This document shows, piece after piece, positions 1 through 6,641 of a stretch of 9,857 nucleotides of DNA. Source of the DNA: Leucobacter sp. (lineage in GTDB: Bacteria; Actinomycetota; Actinomycetes; Actinomycetales; Microbacteriaceae); contig JAAZHL010000079.1 of the NCBI GenBank assembly GCA_012510755.1, forward strand, positions 1 through 9,857, read 5' to 3'. Position 1 is the first letter of the stretch. The number at the start of each line of letters is the position of its first letter. The position numbers were made by a program, and so were the translations under genes. A model generated the notes under the pieces. It saw nothing but the letters and a program-made list of their open reading frames with translations, was not told where the DNA came from and searched no databases.

Positions 1-564
1 GCCGACCTCTCGGGCCCACTCCACGACGAGTGGCACCCGCTCAGGCGTGTGCGACCGGTCAAGTGTTGCTAACACGTGCGGCACCGCAGACTGCATACCA
101 AAGCTCACCCGAGTAAAGCCGCCCGCCGCGAGAGCGGCAAGATAGTCTCGGTCAACCGAGTCAGGGTTCGCTTCGGTCGTCACTTCTGCCCCGTCACTCA
201 CCCCCCACACCCGGCGCACCGCCTCAAGCATCATCACGAGGTCGCCAGCTGGCAACAGCGTCGGAGTGCCCCCACCGAAAAAAACGGTGCTGGCTCTGCG
301 ATCCTCGACCCCTGCACGCTGCAATACCCCCGCAGCAAACTCGAGCTCTTGCACCACCTGCGAAGCGTAGCCCGCCTGGCTGACACCCTCGCCAAGCTCA
401 GTCGCCGTGTAGGTATTGAAATCACAGTATCCGCAACGAGTGCGACAGTAAGGCACATGAATGTATGCACCAAACGCACGGTCGCCACTGCCAACTGCCG
501 CGCTCGCAGGCAGCGCGCCATCGAGCGGAGCTACCTCGCCTTCGGGAGGCGCACTTGGCACCAT
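1..564 (-). CDS. hemW: HemW, radical SAM heme chaperone (N-terminal part, 3' end outside window)
   Basis: This is the first 188 codons of a HemW-type radical SAM protein, which binds heme and is thought to deliver it to target enzymes. The family was long misannotated as oxygen-independent coproporphyrinogen III oxidase. The translation shows the cluster-binding motif CRTRCGYC (residues 40-47, CX3CX2C as in HemW), then DFNTYT, the glycine-rich FFGGGTPTLL (about 95-104) and SFGMQS (about 154-159). The ATG at 564-562 sits directly after the stop codon of the upstream gene. A GAGGGG ribosome binding site lies 6 bases upstream (plus-strand CCCCTC, 571-576), which supports this start. It is the third gene of the lepA operon. 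In many Actinobacteria hrcA and dnaJ follow, but that region is outside the window. Family is confident; the C-terminal half cannot be seen. Confidence 0.95.
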   Translation of the reverse strand, partial: MVPSAPPEGEVAPLDGALPASAAVGSGDRAFGAYIHVPYCRTRCGYCDFNTYTATELGEGVSQAGYASQVVQELEFAAGVLQRAGVEDRRASTVFFGGGTPTLLPAGDLVMMLEAVRRVWGVSDGAEVTTEANPDSVDRDYLAALAAGGFTRVSFGMQSAVPHVLATLDRSHTPERVPLVVEWAREVG

Positions 565-1242
565 TTACGGCCCCTCGGTCGTCGCCCCACGCGCAATTCC
601 CGGCGCCAGCGCATTGATCTGGCTAATCGCCGATTTTTGCGCGAGCCGAGTGGCTGCTCGTGCCTTCAGCTTCAGCAGCCCGGCTGTCGGCGCCCAATAG
701 AAGCCACGGGTGACCGCCCACACGCTGTCGTCGTCACGGTGCTCAACAAAAAAAGCTGTCTCACCTACCACGCCCGCATCGTCAGCGGTACCGATCGCAA
801 AACCAGAACGGTGCGTTTCATCGATGACGTACACCACCCGCACTCGCCGCGAAAACTTCGTGTGAGGCCACGTGAGCGTAGCGGTGACGCCGGCGGTCAG
901 AAACGCCTCACCGTCTGGCCCATAATTCACGTCAGCGGCGGGTGCGGCCTCAGGGTTTCCAGCCGTGTCGAACACGACGCCCGCGTACTGCGGCGCGTCA
1001 CCGTCGGAGATATCAGCGATCTCGACACCAGCGGCACGCTGCGCGCCCCAGGTCATCAGAGTGTTCGTCGCCGTCAGAAATCGGCTCGCGCCACTGCCAA
1101 TCTTGAGCGCGTGTTCGAATGGCGAGCTGCCCTCTGGCGGAAACCGCTGCAGGTCAGGCGATGCCGAAGCGCCAACCGCTGCATACACCGCCTCGTGATC
1201 GACAAACGTTGACCTACGAGTTGGTTCGGCAGCTTCGCTCAC
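565..1242 (-). CDS. DUF1990 family protein of unknown function
   Basis: A 225-residue protein that I assign to the DUF1990 family from its overall pattern: an early YAAVGAS segment (about residues 20-26), a central LMTWGAQRAAGVEI stretch, and a C-terminal half with FAIGTADDAGVVGETAFFVEH followed by AVTRGFYWAP, like the G-T...GEEAF.V core of the family. No enzymatic motif, signal peptide or membrane segment is evident, so it is probably soluble. The start is GTG at 1242-1240, overlapping the lepA stop by 4 bases (GTGA), with AAGGA 9 bases upstream inside the lepA end. hemW begins on the base after its stop. This packing implies co-translation with LepA and HemW. I recall the same lepA-DUF1990-hemW order in other Microbacteriaceae. 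Function is unknown. Confidence 0.85.
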   Translation of the reverse strand: MSEAAEPTRRSTFVDHEAVYAAVGASASPDLQRFPPEGSSPFEHALKIGSGASRFLTATNTLMTWGAQRAAGVEIADISDGDAPQYAGVVFDTAGNPEAAPAADVNYGPDGEAFLTAGVTATLTWPHTKFSRRVRVVYVIDETHRSGFAIGTADDAGVVGETAFFVEHRDDDSVWAVTRGFYWAPTAGLLKLKARAATRLAQKSAISQINALAPGIARGATTEGP

Positions 1243-3089
1243 TTCTTGCCGTCCTTACCTTCGACATCTCCAGACAGTGCGGCAATGAATGCCTCTTGCG
1301 GCACCTCAACACGCCCGACCATTTTCATGCGCTTCTTGCCCTCTTTTTGCTTTTCGAGCAGTTTACGCTTACGGCTGATGTCGCCGCCATAACACTTGGC
1401 AAGCACATCTTTGCGAATCGCTCTGATGGTCTCACGTGCGATGACCCGCGACCCGACCGCCGCCTGAATTGGCACCTCGAACTGCTGCCGCGGAATCAGC
1501 TTGCGCAGCCGTTCGGCCATCATCGTGCCGTAATGGTACGCGTTGTCTTTGTGCACGATCGCACTGAACGCGTCGACCTTGTCGCCCTGCAGCAAAATAT
1601 CGACCTTGACCAAATCGGCTTCTTGGTCACCCATCGGTTCATAGTCGAGGCTCGCGTATCCTTGCGTGCGGCTCTTAAGGTGATCAAAAAAGTCGAACAC
1701 GATCTCGCCCAACGGAATCGCATATCGCAGTTCAACACGTTCACCGAGATATTCCATACCGAGCAGGCTGCCGCGCCGTGACTGGCAAAGTTCCATGATC
1801 GTGCCGACAAACTCTTTTGGTGCGAGGATCGCAGTGCGCACCATCGGCTCACGCACACTGGCAAGTTTGCCTTCGGGGTATTCACTCGGGTTGGTCACCG
1901 TCACCTCGGTGCCATTGTCTCTCGTCACTTCGTACACCACGCTCGGCGCGGTCGCGATGAGGTCAAGATCGAACTCGCGACGCAGGCGTTCGCTGATGAT
2001 TTCGAGGTGCAAGAGGCCGAGAAACCCACACCGGAATCCGAAGCCAAGCGCGACAGACGTCTCGGGTTCATACTGCAACGCCGCGTCACTGAGCTTGAGC
2101 TTATCGAGCGCCTCGCGCAGTACCGGGTAGTCACTGCCATCGATCGGGTACAAGCCAGAAAAGACCATCGGCTTGGGGTCTGTGTAGCCAGGCAGCGGTT
2201 CTTCGGCACCCTTGAGCTTGGTGGTGACCGTGTCGCCGACCTTTGATTGGCGCACGTCTTTCACGCCAGTGATCAAATAGCCGACCTCGCCGACTGCAAG
2301 ACCCTTGGTCGGGGTCGGCCCTGGAGAAGAGACACCGATTTCAAGAGCCTCATGCTCGGCGCCGGTCGACATCATGGTGATTCGTTCTCGCGGCGTCAGA
2401 CTGCCGTCGACCATGCGCACGTAGGTGACCACCCCGCGGTAGGGGTCGTACACTGAGTCGAAAATCATCGCCCGAGCTGCGGCGTTTCTGTCACCTGTCG
2501 GTGCGGGCACCCGCTCAATCACACGGTCGAGCAGCGCTTCAACGCCCATGCCAGTCTTGCCCGACACCTTGAGAATGTCTTCTGGGTTTCCGCCAATCAA
2601 ATCGGCGATCTCGCGTGACACACGCTCAGGGTCTGCCGCCGGAAGGTCGATCTTGTTGAGCACCGGAATGATCTCAAGGTCATTCTCCATGGCCAAATAG
2701 AGGTTCGCTAGCGTTTGTGCTTCGATGCCCTGCGCTGCATCGACTAGCAAGATCGCACCCTCACACGCCGCCAGAGAACGTGACACTTCATAGCTAAAGT
2801 CGACGTGCCCGGGGGTATCGATCATATTCAGCGCATACGAACTGCCCTCGAGATCCCAGTGCATGCGCACAGCCTGCGACTTAATCGTGATGCCGCGCTC
2901 GCGCTCGATATCCATGTTGTCGAGGTACTGAGCCCGCATATCGCGGTCTGCGACCGTGCCAGTGATTTGCAGCATGCGGTCGGCGAGCGTCGACTTGCCG
3001 TGGTCAATGTGCGCGATGATGCAGAAATTACGAATCTGCCCGGGGTCGGTAGCGGCCGGGGCTGGAGGGTTCACACTTCGGGGAGACAT
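1239..3089 (-). CDS. lepA: Elongation factor 4 (LepA), translational GTPase
   Basis: A full-length LepA/EF4 of 616 residues, a ribosome-bound GTPase reported to act on stalled or mistranslocated ribosomes and in 30S biogenesis. GTPase motifs are intact: AHIDHGKS (G1, residues 26-33), RGIT (G2, about 65-68), DTPGH (G3, 91-95) and NKID (G4, 145-148). The LepA-specific C-terminal domain is present, with YGGDISRKRKLLEKQKEGKK and then VPQEAFIAAL near the end. The ATG at 3089-3087 is preceded by GAGAG about 12 bases upstream, a modest ribosome binding site. The N-terminal extension of about 20 residues before the GTPase domain is usual for actinobacterial LepA. It lies downstream of rpsT with a terminator between them, and is the first gene of the lepA-DUF1990-hemW unit. 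Confidence 0.98.
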   Translation of the reverse strand: MSPRSVNPPAPAATDPGQIRNFCIIAHIDHGKSTLADRMLQITGTVADRDMRAQYLDNMDIERERGITIKSQAVRMHWDLEGSSYALNMIDTPGHVDFSYEVSRSLAACEGAILLVDAAQGIEAQTLANLYLAMENDLEIIPVLNKIDLPAADPERVSREIADLIGGNPEDILKVSGKTGMGVEALLDRVIERVPAPTGDRNAAARAMIFDSVYDPYRGVVTYVRMVDGSLTPRERITMMSTGAEHEALEIGVSSPGPTPTKGLAVGEVGYLITGVKDVRQSKVGDTVTTKLKGAEEPLPGYTDPKPMVFSGLYPIDGSDYPVLREALDKLKLSDAALQYEPETSVALGFGFRCGFLGLLHLEIISERLRREFDLDLIATAPSVVYEVTRDNGTEVTVTNPSEYPEGKLASVREPMVRTAILAPKEFVGTIMELCQSRRGSLLGMEYLGERVELRYAIPLGEIVFDFFDHLKSRTQGYASLDYEPMGDQEADLVKVDILLQGDKVDAFSAIVHKDNAYHYGTMMAERLRKLIPRQQFEVPIQAAVGSRVIARETIRAIRKDVLAKCYGGDISRKRKLLEKQKEGKKRMKMVGRVEVPQEAFIAALSGDVEGKDGKK

Positions 3090-3108
3090 ATTGGGGTAAT
3101 TCTCTCAG

Positions 3109-3143
3109 ACAAAAGCCCCCGCACCGAAAGGAACGGGGGCTTG
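3109..3143 (-). terminator. Rho-independent terminator of rpsT
   Basis: The minus strand forms a 9-bp GC-rich stem, AAGCCCCCG pairing with CGGGGGCTT (plus-strand arms 3113-3121 and 3134-3142), with a 12-base loop. The 3' arm runs into TTTTGT. The opposite strand has no T-rich tail, so it works in the rpsT direction. It begins 24 bases after the rpsT stop and ends about 23 bases before the lepA start, so any lepA transcription from the rpsT promoter must read through it. Confidence 0.85.
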
Positions 3144-3165
3144 AGCGTAACTACTACTGCTGGCG

Positions 3166-3426
3166 TTAGAGCGCCGCTGCCTTTGCGGCAAGCTTCGACT
3201 TGCGGTTTGCCGCCTGATTCTTGTGAATCACGCCCTTCGAGACAGCCTTGTCGAGCTTCTTCGATGCGTGCTGCACCTTCTTCTCAGCCAGTGCCTTGTC
3301 GCCGCCAGCAATCGCCTCGCGTGCCTGGCGCACGACGGTGCGCAGCTCGCTCTTGTGGGCGCGGTTGCGCTCGGTCGCCTTCTGGTTGGTCTTGATGCGC
3401 TTGATTTGCGACTTAATGTTTGCCAC
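3166..3426 (-). CDS. rpsT: 30S ribosomal protein S20
   Basis: An 86-residue, lysine- and alanine-rich protein that starts MANIKSQIKRIKTNQKA and carries the S20 pattern RNRAHKSELRT, ASKKLDKAVSKGVIHKNQAANRKSKLA. S20 binds 16S rRNA early in 30S assembly, and its length matches the family. The start is GTG (3426-3424), chosen because MANIKSQ is the conserved N-terminus. AAGGA lies 10 bases upstream (plus-strand TCCTT, 3437-3441). It is transcribed alone or with read-through into lepA: a strong terminator follows, and a promoter-like sequence with a leader of about 100 bases precedes it. Confidence 0.98.
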   Translation of the reverse strand: MANIKSQIKRIKTNQKATERNRAHKSELRTVVRQAREAIAGGDKALAEKKVQHASKKLDKAVSKGVIHKNQAANRKSKLAAKAAAL

Positions 3427-3529
3427 TTGGGTGGTGTCCTTCGTACGTTGAAAAGCGATTAGGTCTGTTTCTTAAACAGCGAGAGAGGGCGCTGCTCAAG
3501 GGGTGTGGATCACTCCACACGCAAGCCAA
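3427..3529 (-). other. Putative structured 5' leader of rpsT mRNA
   Basis: The stretch between the predicted transcription start (about 3529) and the rpsT GTG holds two short perfect hairpins. The first is GTGTGGA/TCCACAC with a 4-base loop (plus-strand 3503-3520), the second CTGTTT/AAACAG with a 3-base loop (3465-3479). CCAC and GTGG around the GTG start could also form a weak 4-bp stem. S20 synthesis is autoregulated at translation in E. coli, so a control role here is conceivable but is inference. No known riboswitch class is recognised. Confidence 0.35.
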
Positions 3530-3535
3530 GGTATA

Positions 3536-3565
3536 ACTCTACCAGTGCAACGGCTCTCTTGGCAA
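3536..3565 (-). promoter_or_regulatory. Possible sigma-70-type promoter for rpsT
   Basis: On the minus strand TTGCCA (3565-3560) and TAGAGT (3541-3536) are separated by 18 bases. This fits a vegetative actinobacterial promoter with a TANNNT -10 box. The predicted transcript would start near 3529 and carry a leader of about 100 bases before rpsT. This comes from pattern matching only. Confidence 0.4.
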
Positions 3566-3656
3566 AGCTTCCGTGCAGCTTCGTGGCGCGAAGTGCGCTG
3601 CCGCCGATCCCCTCGAGCTCAGCACAGCACGGCTCAGGTGAACGATGCTGCGCTTC

Positions 3657-4184
3657 TCACCCGTGACGCCGCATCTTGAGCGGCTCGGCGTGCCAGCGAA
3701 CCAGCACCTCGCGCTCAGTCGCCGCGAGACGTTTGGGGCGCAAGGTATCACCGTCCACCACCACAAGCGTCGACACCGCCCGAGCGACGAGCGCTTGCGC
3801 TGATCCTTGATCAAAAATCTCGGCGTGCACATCGAAACTCGACCCGCCGATCTTGCCTATCCACATCTCGATTCTCGCGGGTGCTTCGCCATATGGCAGC
3901 ACCCCAAGAAACTCGATGTGCTGGCTCGCAAGCAGCATCTTGTGGGCTATTTCGCCACTACCCGCAAAGATCGTCTCGAGGCCCGCATATTCATCGCCAA
4001 GACCCAGACTGAACACCCGCACTCGAGCTTCTTCGAGGTATCGCGGGTAGGCAACATTGTTGATATGGCCGTATTCATCTTGGTCACCCCACCGCAACGC
4101 GATATCGACGCACACACGCGCGCGCGGCGAGGGTGACCCCGATTGCTCAACGTGCGACATCTTCATCCCGCATCGGTCGTTCAC
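3657..4184 (-). CDS. Hotdog-fold acyl-CoA thioesterase (4HBT family)
   Basis: Up to 175 residues, with the 4HBT signature near the N-terminus: LRWGDQDEYGHINNVAYPRYLEEAR (split as LRWGDQDEYGHINN at about 30-43 and AYPRYLEEAR at about 45-54). The Asp of GDQD and the GHINN turn are the usual active-site region. Related proteins hydrolyse acyl-CoA thioesters such as 4-hydroxybenzoyl-CoA or medium/long-chain acyl-CoA; the substrate cannot be told from sequence. The listed start is a GTG 28 bases after the ettA stop and has no good ribosome binding site. Internal ATG codons at residues 7 and 9 are equally plausible and would give MKMSHVEQ or MSHVEQ. It is probably co-transcribed with ettA. Family is confident; start and substrate are not. 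Confidence 0.85.
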   Translation of the reverse strand: MNDRCGMKMSHVEQSGSPSPRARVCVDIALRWGDQDEYGHINNVAYPRYLEEARVRVFSLGLGDEYAGLETIFAGSGEIAHKMLLASQHIEFLGVLPYGEAPARIEMWIGKIGGSSFDVHAEIFDQGSAQALVARAVSTLVVVDGDTLRPKRLAATEREVLVRWHAEPLKMRRHG

Positions 4185-4212
4185 GCACTCGTCTCATGCC
4201 GCCGCACTCCAC

Positions 4213-5892
4213 TCAGTCACGAGTGAGTTTGCGATAGGTGACCCGTGAGGGTTTCGCTGCTTCCGGGCCCAACCGTTCGATCTTGTTTTGCTCATATGCT
4301 TCGTAGTTGCCCTCAAACCAGTACCAGTTCGCCGGGTTCTCTTCGGTGCCTTCGTAGGCGAGAATGTGCGTGGCGGTGCGGTCGAGAAACCATCGGTCGT
4401 GGGTAATCACCACTGCGCAGCCCGGAAATTCGAGCAGCGCGTTCTCGAGGGACTGCAGGGTTTCAACGTCGAGGTCGTTCGTTGGCTCATCAAGTAGCAA
4501 GAGGGTGCCGCCCTCTTGCAGCGTCAACGCGAGATTGAGACGGTTGCGCTCGCCACCCGAGAGCACTCCGGCTTTCTTCTGCTGATCTGGGCCCTTGAAA
4601 CCGAACTTCGACACATACGCACGTGAGGGAATTTCGGTCTTACCGACGGTAATGATATCGAGCCCGTCACTGACGACCTCCCACAGCGTCTTCTCTGGGT
4701 CGATATTCGAGCGGCTCTGGTCGACATAGCTGATCTTGACGGTCTCACCGATCTTCAGGTCGCCACCGTCAAGTGGTTCAAGACCCACAATCGTCTTGAA
4801 CAGTGTCGTCTTGCCCACACCGTTCGGGCCAATAATGCCGACAATACCGTTGGGAGGCAGGCTGAATGAGAGATTCTCGATGAGCACACGATCGTCGAAG
4901 CCCTTCTTTAAGTTCTTCGCTTCGATCACGACATTGCCAAGTCGAGGGCCGGCCGGAATCTGAATCTCTTCAAAATCAAGCTTGCGAGTTCTCTCAGCCT
5001 CAGACGCCATCTCTTCGTATCGAGCCAGACGCGCCTTCGATTTCGCCTGCCGACCCTTGGCGCTCGATCGCACCCAGTCAAGCTCGTCTTTCAGTCGCTT
5101 CGCGAGCTTCGCATCTTTCTTACCTTGAACGTCAAGGCGCTCAGCCTTCTTTTCGAGGTAAGTTGAGTAGTTGCCCTCGTAACCGATCAAACGGCCGCGG
5201 TCGACCTCTGCGATCCATTCGGCGACGTTGTCGAGAAAGTATCGATCGTGGGTAATCGCAATCACTGCGCCGGGGTAACGCTGCAGGTGCTGCTCAAGCC
5301 ACTGCACACTCTCAGCGTCAAGGTGGTTTGTAGGCTCATCGAGCAACAGCAGATCTGGCTTCTGCAACAGCAGCTTGCAGAGCGCAACACGACGCTTTTC
5401 GCCACCCGACAAGTGTGAGACCTGGGCATCACCGGGTGGGGTGCGAAGTGCGTCCATGGCCTGCTCGAGCTGGTTCTCAAGATCCCAGCCATCGACCGCA
5501 GCGATCTCTTCTTGCAGCGGACCCATTTCTGCAAGCAGGGTGTCGAAGTCAGCATCTGGTTCTGCCATGAGAGCAGAAATCTCATTAAAGCGATCAACCT
5601 TCGCCTTAATTTCAATGCCCTCTTCGATGTACTGCAGCACAGTCTTCGATTCATCGAGTTCTGGCTCTTGCATCAAAATGCCGACAGTGTAGCCGGGAGC
5701 GAGAGCCGCTTCGCCGTTTGAGGGGGTGTCAAGACCCGCCATGATCTTCAAAATGGTCGATTTACCGGCGCCATTCGGGCCGACCATACCGATCTTGGCT
5801 CCTGGCAAAAATGCCATCGTGACGTCATCGAGAATGAGTTTTTCGCCGACCGCTTTGCGCGCGCGAACCATCTGGTAAATGTATTCAGCCAT
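4213..5892 (-). CDS. ettA: Energy-dependent translational throttle protein EttA (ABC-F ATPase)
   Basis: A 559-residue ABC-F protein of EttA length, with two ATPase domains and no membrane segment. Domain 1 has Walker A GPNGAGKST (38-46), signature LSGGEKRR (161-168) and Walker B LLLLDEPTNHLD (181-192). A charged linker (about 245-305) with KGRQAKSKARLARYEE fits the P-site-tRNA interaction motif region. Domain 2 has GPNGVGKTT (355-363), LSGGERNR (444-451) and DEPTNDLD (468-475). The arm insertion between Walker A and the signature of domain 1 (about 95-140) is characteristic of EttA. In E. coli EttA binds the ribosomal E site and gates entry into elongation according to the ADP/ATP ratio. The ATG is at 5892-5890 with a weak upstream GAGA. 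The 66-base gap to the lipoprotein gene probably holds its promoter, though I could not fix one. Confidence 0.96.
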   Translation of the reverse strand: MAEYIYQMVRARKAVGEKLILDDVTMAFLPGAKIGMVGPNGAGKSTILKIMAGLDTPSNGEAALAPGYTVGILMQEPELDESKTVLQYIEEGIEIKAKVDRFNEISALMAEPDADFDTLLAEMGPLQEEIAAVDGWDLENQLEQAMDALRTPPGDAQVSHLSGGEKRRVALCKLLLQKPDLLLLDEPTNHLDAESVQWLEQHLQRYPGAVIAITHDRYFLDNVAEWIAEVDRGRLIGYEGNYSTYLEKKAERLDVQGKKDAKLAKRLKDELDWVRSSAKGRQAKSKARLARYEEMASEAERTRKLDFEEIQIPAGPRLGNVVIEAKNLKKGFDDRVLIENLSFSLPPNGIVGIIGPNGVGKTTLFKTIVGLEPLDGGDLKIGETVKISYVDQSRSNIDPEKTLWEVVSDGLDIITVGKTEIPSRAYVSKFGFKGPDQQKKAGVLSGGERNRLNLALTLQEGGTLLLLDEPTNDLDVETLQSLENALLEFPGCAVVITHDRWFLDRTATHILAYEGTEENPANWYWFEGNYEAYEQNKIERLGPEAAKPSRVTYRKLTRD

Positions 5893-5958
5893 AGCGTCTC
5901 TAAGCTATCAGCACTCGGCCGAATCTACACACTGCGTGCGGTGGGCCGCTTACAAGTC

Positions 5959-6441
5959 TTACCAGTCAATGGGCCGGGTGTGTCCGATGAGGCACAAATC
6001 CTCATTCGGGCCCACCGTCGGCATCAGTTCGATGGTGACGCTGCGATCAGAGGTAACGACCTGCCCAATCAAACAGCTGGCGTCAATGCGCACGGACACA
6101 AAGAGGCTGTCGGCGACGAGACCGGTCTGACTCTGATCAAAACTCACTTGCATTGCCGCTTTGTCGAACCCCGCGTTTGCAAGGGTGTTCACCAGCCACT
6201 CGCCCTGCACGGGCTCTGCGCCACCAGCAAACTGCGCAAGCGTCTCACGAAAGAACGGCAAATTGTCTTCGGCGCTGCCGTCAACGACGAACGCTGCTGG
6301 CGGTGCTTCGGACTCGACCGCCTCTGGTGCTTCCACCTCAGGCAGCGGCTTCGCCTCTTGCTGAACCGTACAACCCACGAGGCTGAATCCGGTAATACCC
6401 GCAAGCATTACCGCTGCGAACGTCGACCTGAAACGTGACAT
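5959..6441 (-). CDS. Small secreted lipoprotein, resembles DUF6993 family
   Basis: A 160-residue predicted lipoprotein. A short basic N-terminus (MSRFR) precedes a hydrophobic segment and a lipobox LVGC with the lipidated Cys at residue 24. A Pro/Glu/Ala-rich linker (about 30-50) follows, then a compact domain with NLPFFRETLAQFAG, a repeated-looking VNTLANAGFDKAAMQVSFDQ, and two cysteines (in SCLIGQ and DLCLIGH) that could form a disulfide outside the cell. The C-terminus ends TRPIDW. I recall this ending and the FDKAAMQV/CLIGQ pattern from proteins labelled DUF6993 in Microbacteriaceae; the label is from memory. No function is known. The ATG has no Shine-Dalgarno sequence, but TACACT sits where a -10 box would make the ATG itself the transcript start. 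Confidence 0.8.
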   Translation of the reverse strand: MSRFRSTFAAVMLAGITGFSLVGCTVQQEAKPLPEVEAPEAVESEAPPAAFVVDGSAEDNLPFFRETLAQFAGGAEPVQGEWLVNTLANAGFDKAAMQVSFDQSQTGLVADSLFVSVRIDASCLIGQVVTSDRSVTIELMPTVGPNEDLCLIGHTRPIDW

Positions 6442-6447
6442 GCCGTA

Positions 6448-6453
6448 AGTGTA
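6448..6453 (-). promoter_or_regulatory. -10-like TACACT, possible leaderless promoter of lipoprotein gene
   Basis: The minus strand reads TACACT, then 6 bases (TACGGC), then the ATG of the lipoprotein gene. With a TANNNT -10 box at this distance, transcription would begin at the A of the start codon, giving a leaderless mRNA. Such mRNAs are common in Actinobacteria, and no Shine-Dalgarno sequence precedes this gene. No good -35 element is seen. Confidence 0.35.
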
Positions 6454-6474
6454 TCGAGGTAAATCTGCGTATCT

Positions 6475-6497
6475 GCCGACATCACAGACTTGTCGGC
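6475..6497. promoter_or_regulatory. Inverted repeat GCCGACA-N9-TGTCGGC, possible operator
   Basis: Two perfect 7-base inverted arms (6475-6481 and 6491-6497) are separated by 9 bases. They lie 34 bases upstream of the lipoprotein start and about 145 bases upstream of ssb. The half-site spacing, about 1.5 helical turns, could suit a dimeric regulator. No T-tract follows on either strand, so a terminator is unlikely. It does not match the actinobacterial LexA box I know. Its role is unproven. Confidence 0.3.
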
Positions 6498-6529
6498 CAC
6501 AACCATTCCACTCGGCGCCCTACGCGAAG

Positions 6530-6538
6530 TTATTCACA
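6530..6538 (+). promoter_or_regulatory. DnaA-box-like 9-mer TTATTCACA upstream of ssb
   Basis: TTATTCACA matches the DnaA box consensus TTATNCACA exactly and lies 103 bases upstream of ssb, in the only divergent spacer of the window. A single such 9-mer is expected by chance roughly once per 30 kb of double-stranded random sequence, so position is the main argument. There is no cluster of boxes and no AT-rich unwinding element, so this is not an origin. Confidence 0.3.
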
Positions 6539-6641
6539 GATTTCGGTTCTCGCTCACGCGTCAACCTCGAGGCGTTCCATGCTGAATACACGCTCCGCCA
6601 CACCACTTGATAGCGCGGCGCATGTACAGAAATGAGCAGCC

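Larger units (their letters stand above)
6442..6641. other. Divergent intergenic region between lipoprotein and ssb
   Basis: This 200-base spacer separates two divergently transcribed genes and must carry both promoters. It contains a -10-like box next to the lipoprotein ATG, a 7-bp inverted repeat and a DnaA-box-like 9-mer (listed separately). No tRNA or coding sequence is evident. I could not identify a convincing promoter for ssb. Confidence 0.6.

Noticed and set aside
76..1212. Plus-strand open frame of 378 codons antisense to hemW and the DUF1990 gene
   Set aside because: The translation is Arg/His-rich with no recognisable family. The opposite strand encodes two clear genes with matching starts and overlaps, so this is a GC-rich shadow frame.
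1119..1781. Plus-strand open frame of 220 codons antisense to the lepA 3' end
   Set aside because: The sequence lies opposite highly conserved LepA C-terminal codons. It shows no family resemblance and no ribosome binding site.
3579..3593. CTTCG/CGAAG stem after the thioesterase gene as a terminator
   Set aside because: It has only 5 bp and no T-tract follows on either strand.
3539..3832. Minus-strand frame of 97 codons between the thioesterase and rpsT
   Set aside because: Most of it overlaps the thioesterase in another frame, and the product is Arg/Ser/Cys-rich without family features. The end overlaps the likely rpsT promoter.
5908..5916. GAGTGCTGA on the minus strand upstream of ettA, resembling half of a CIRCE element
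   Set aside because: The partner arm at the required 9-base spacing is missing, so it is not an HrcA operator.
5941..6438. Plus-strand frame of 165 codons antisense to the lipoprotein gene
   Set aside because: The minus-strand frame has a proper lipobox and a recognisable domain, while the plus-strand product has no features.
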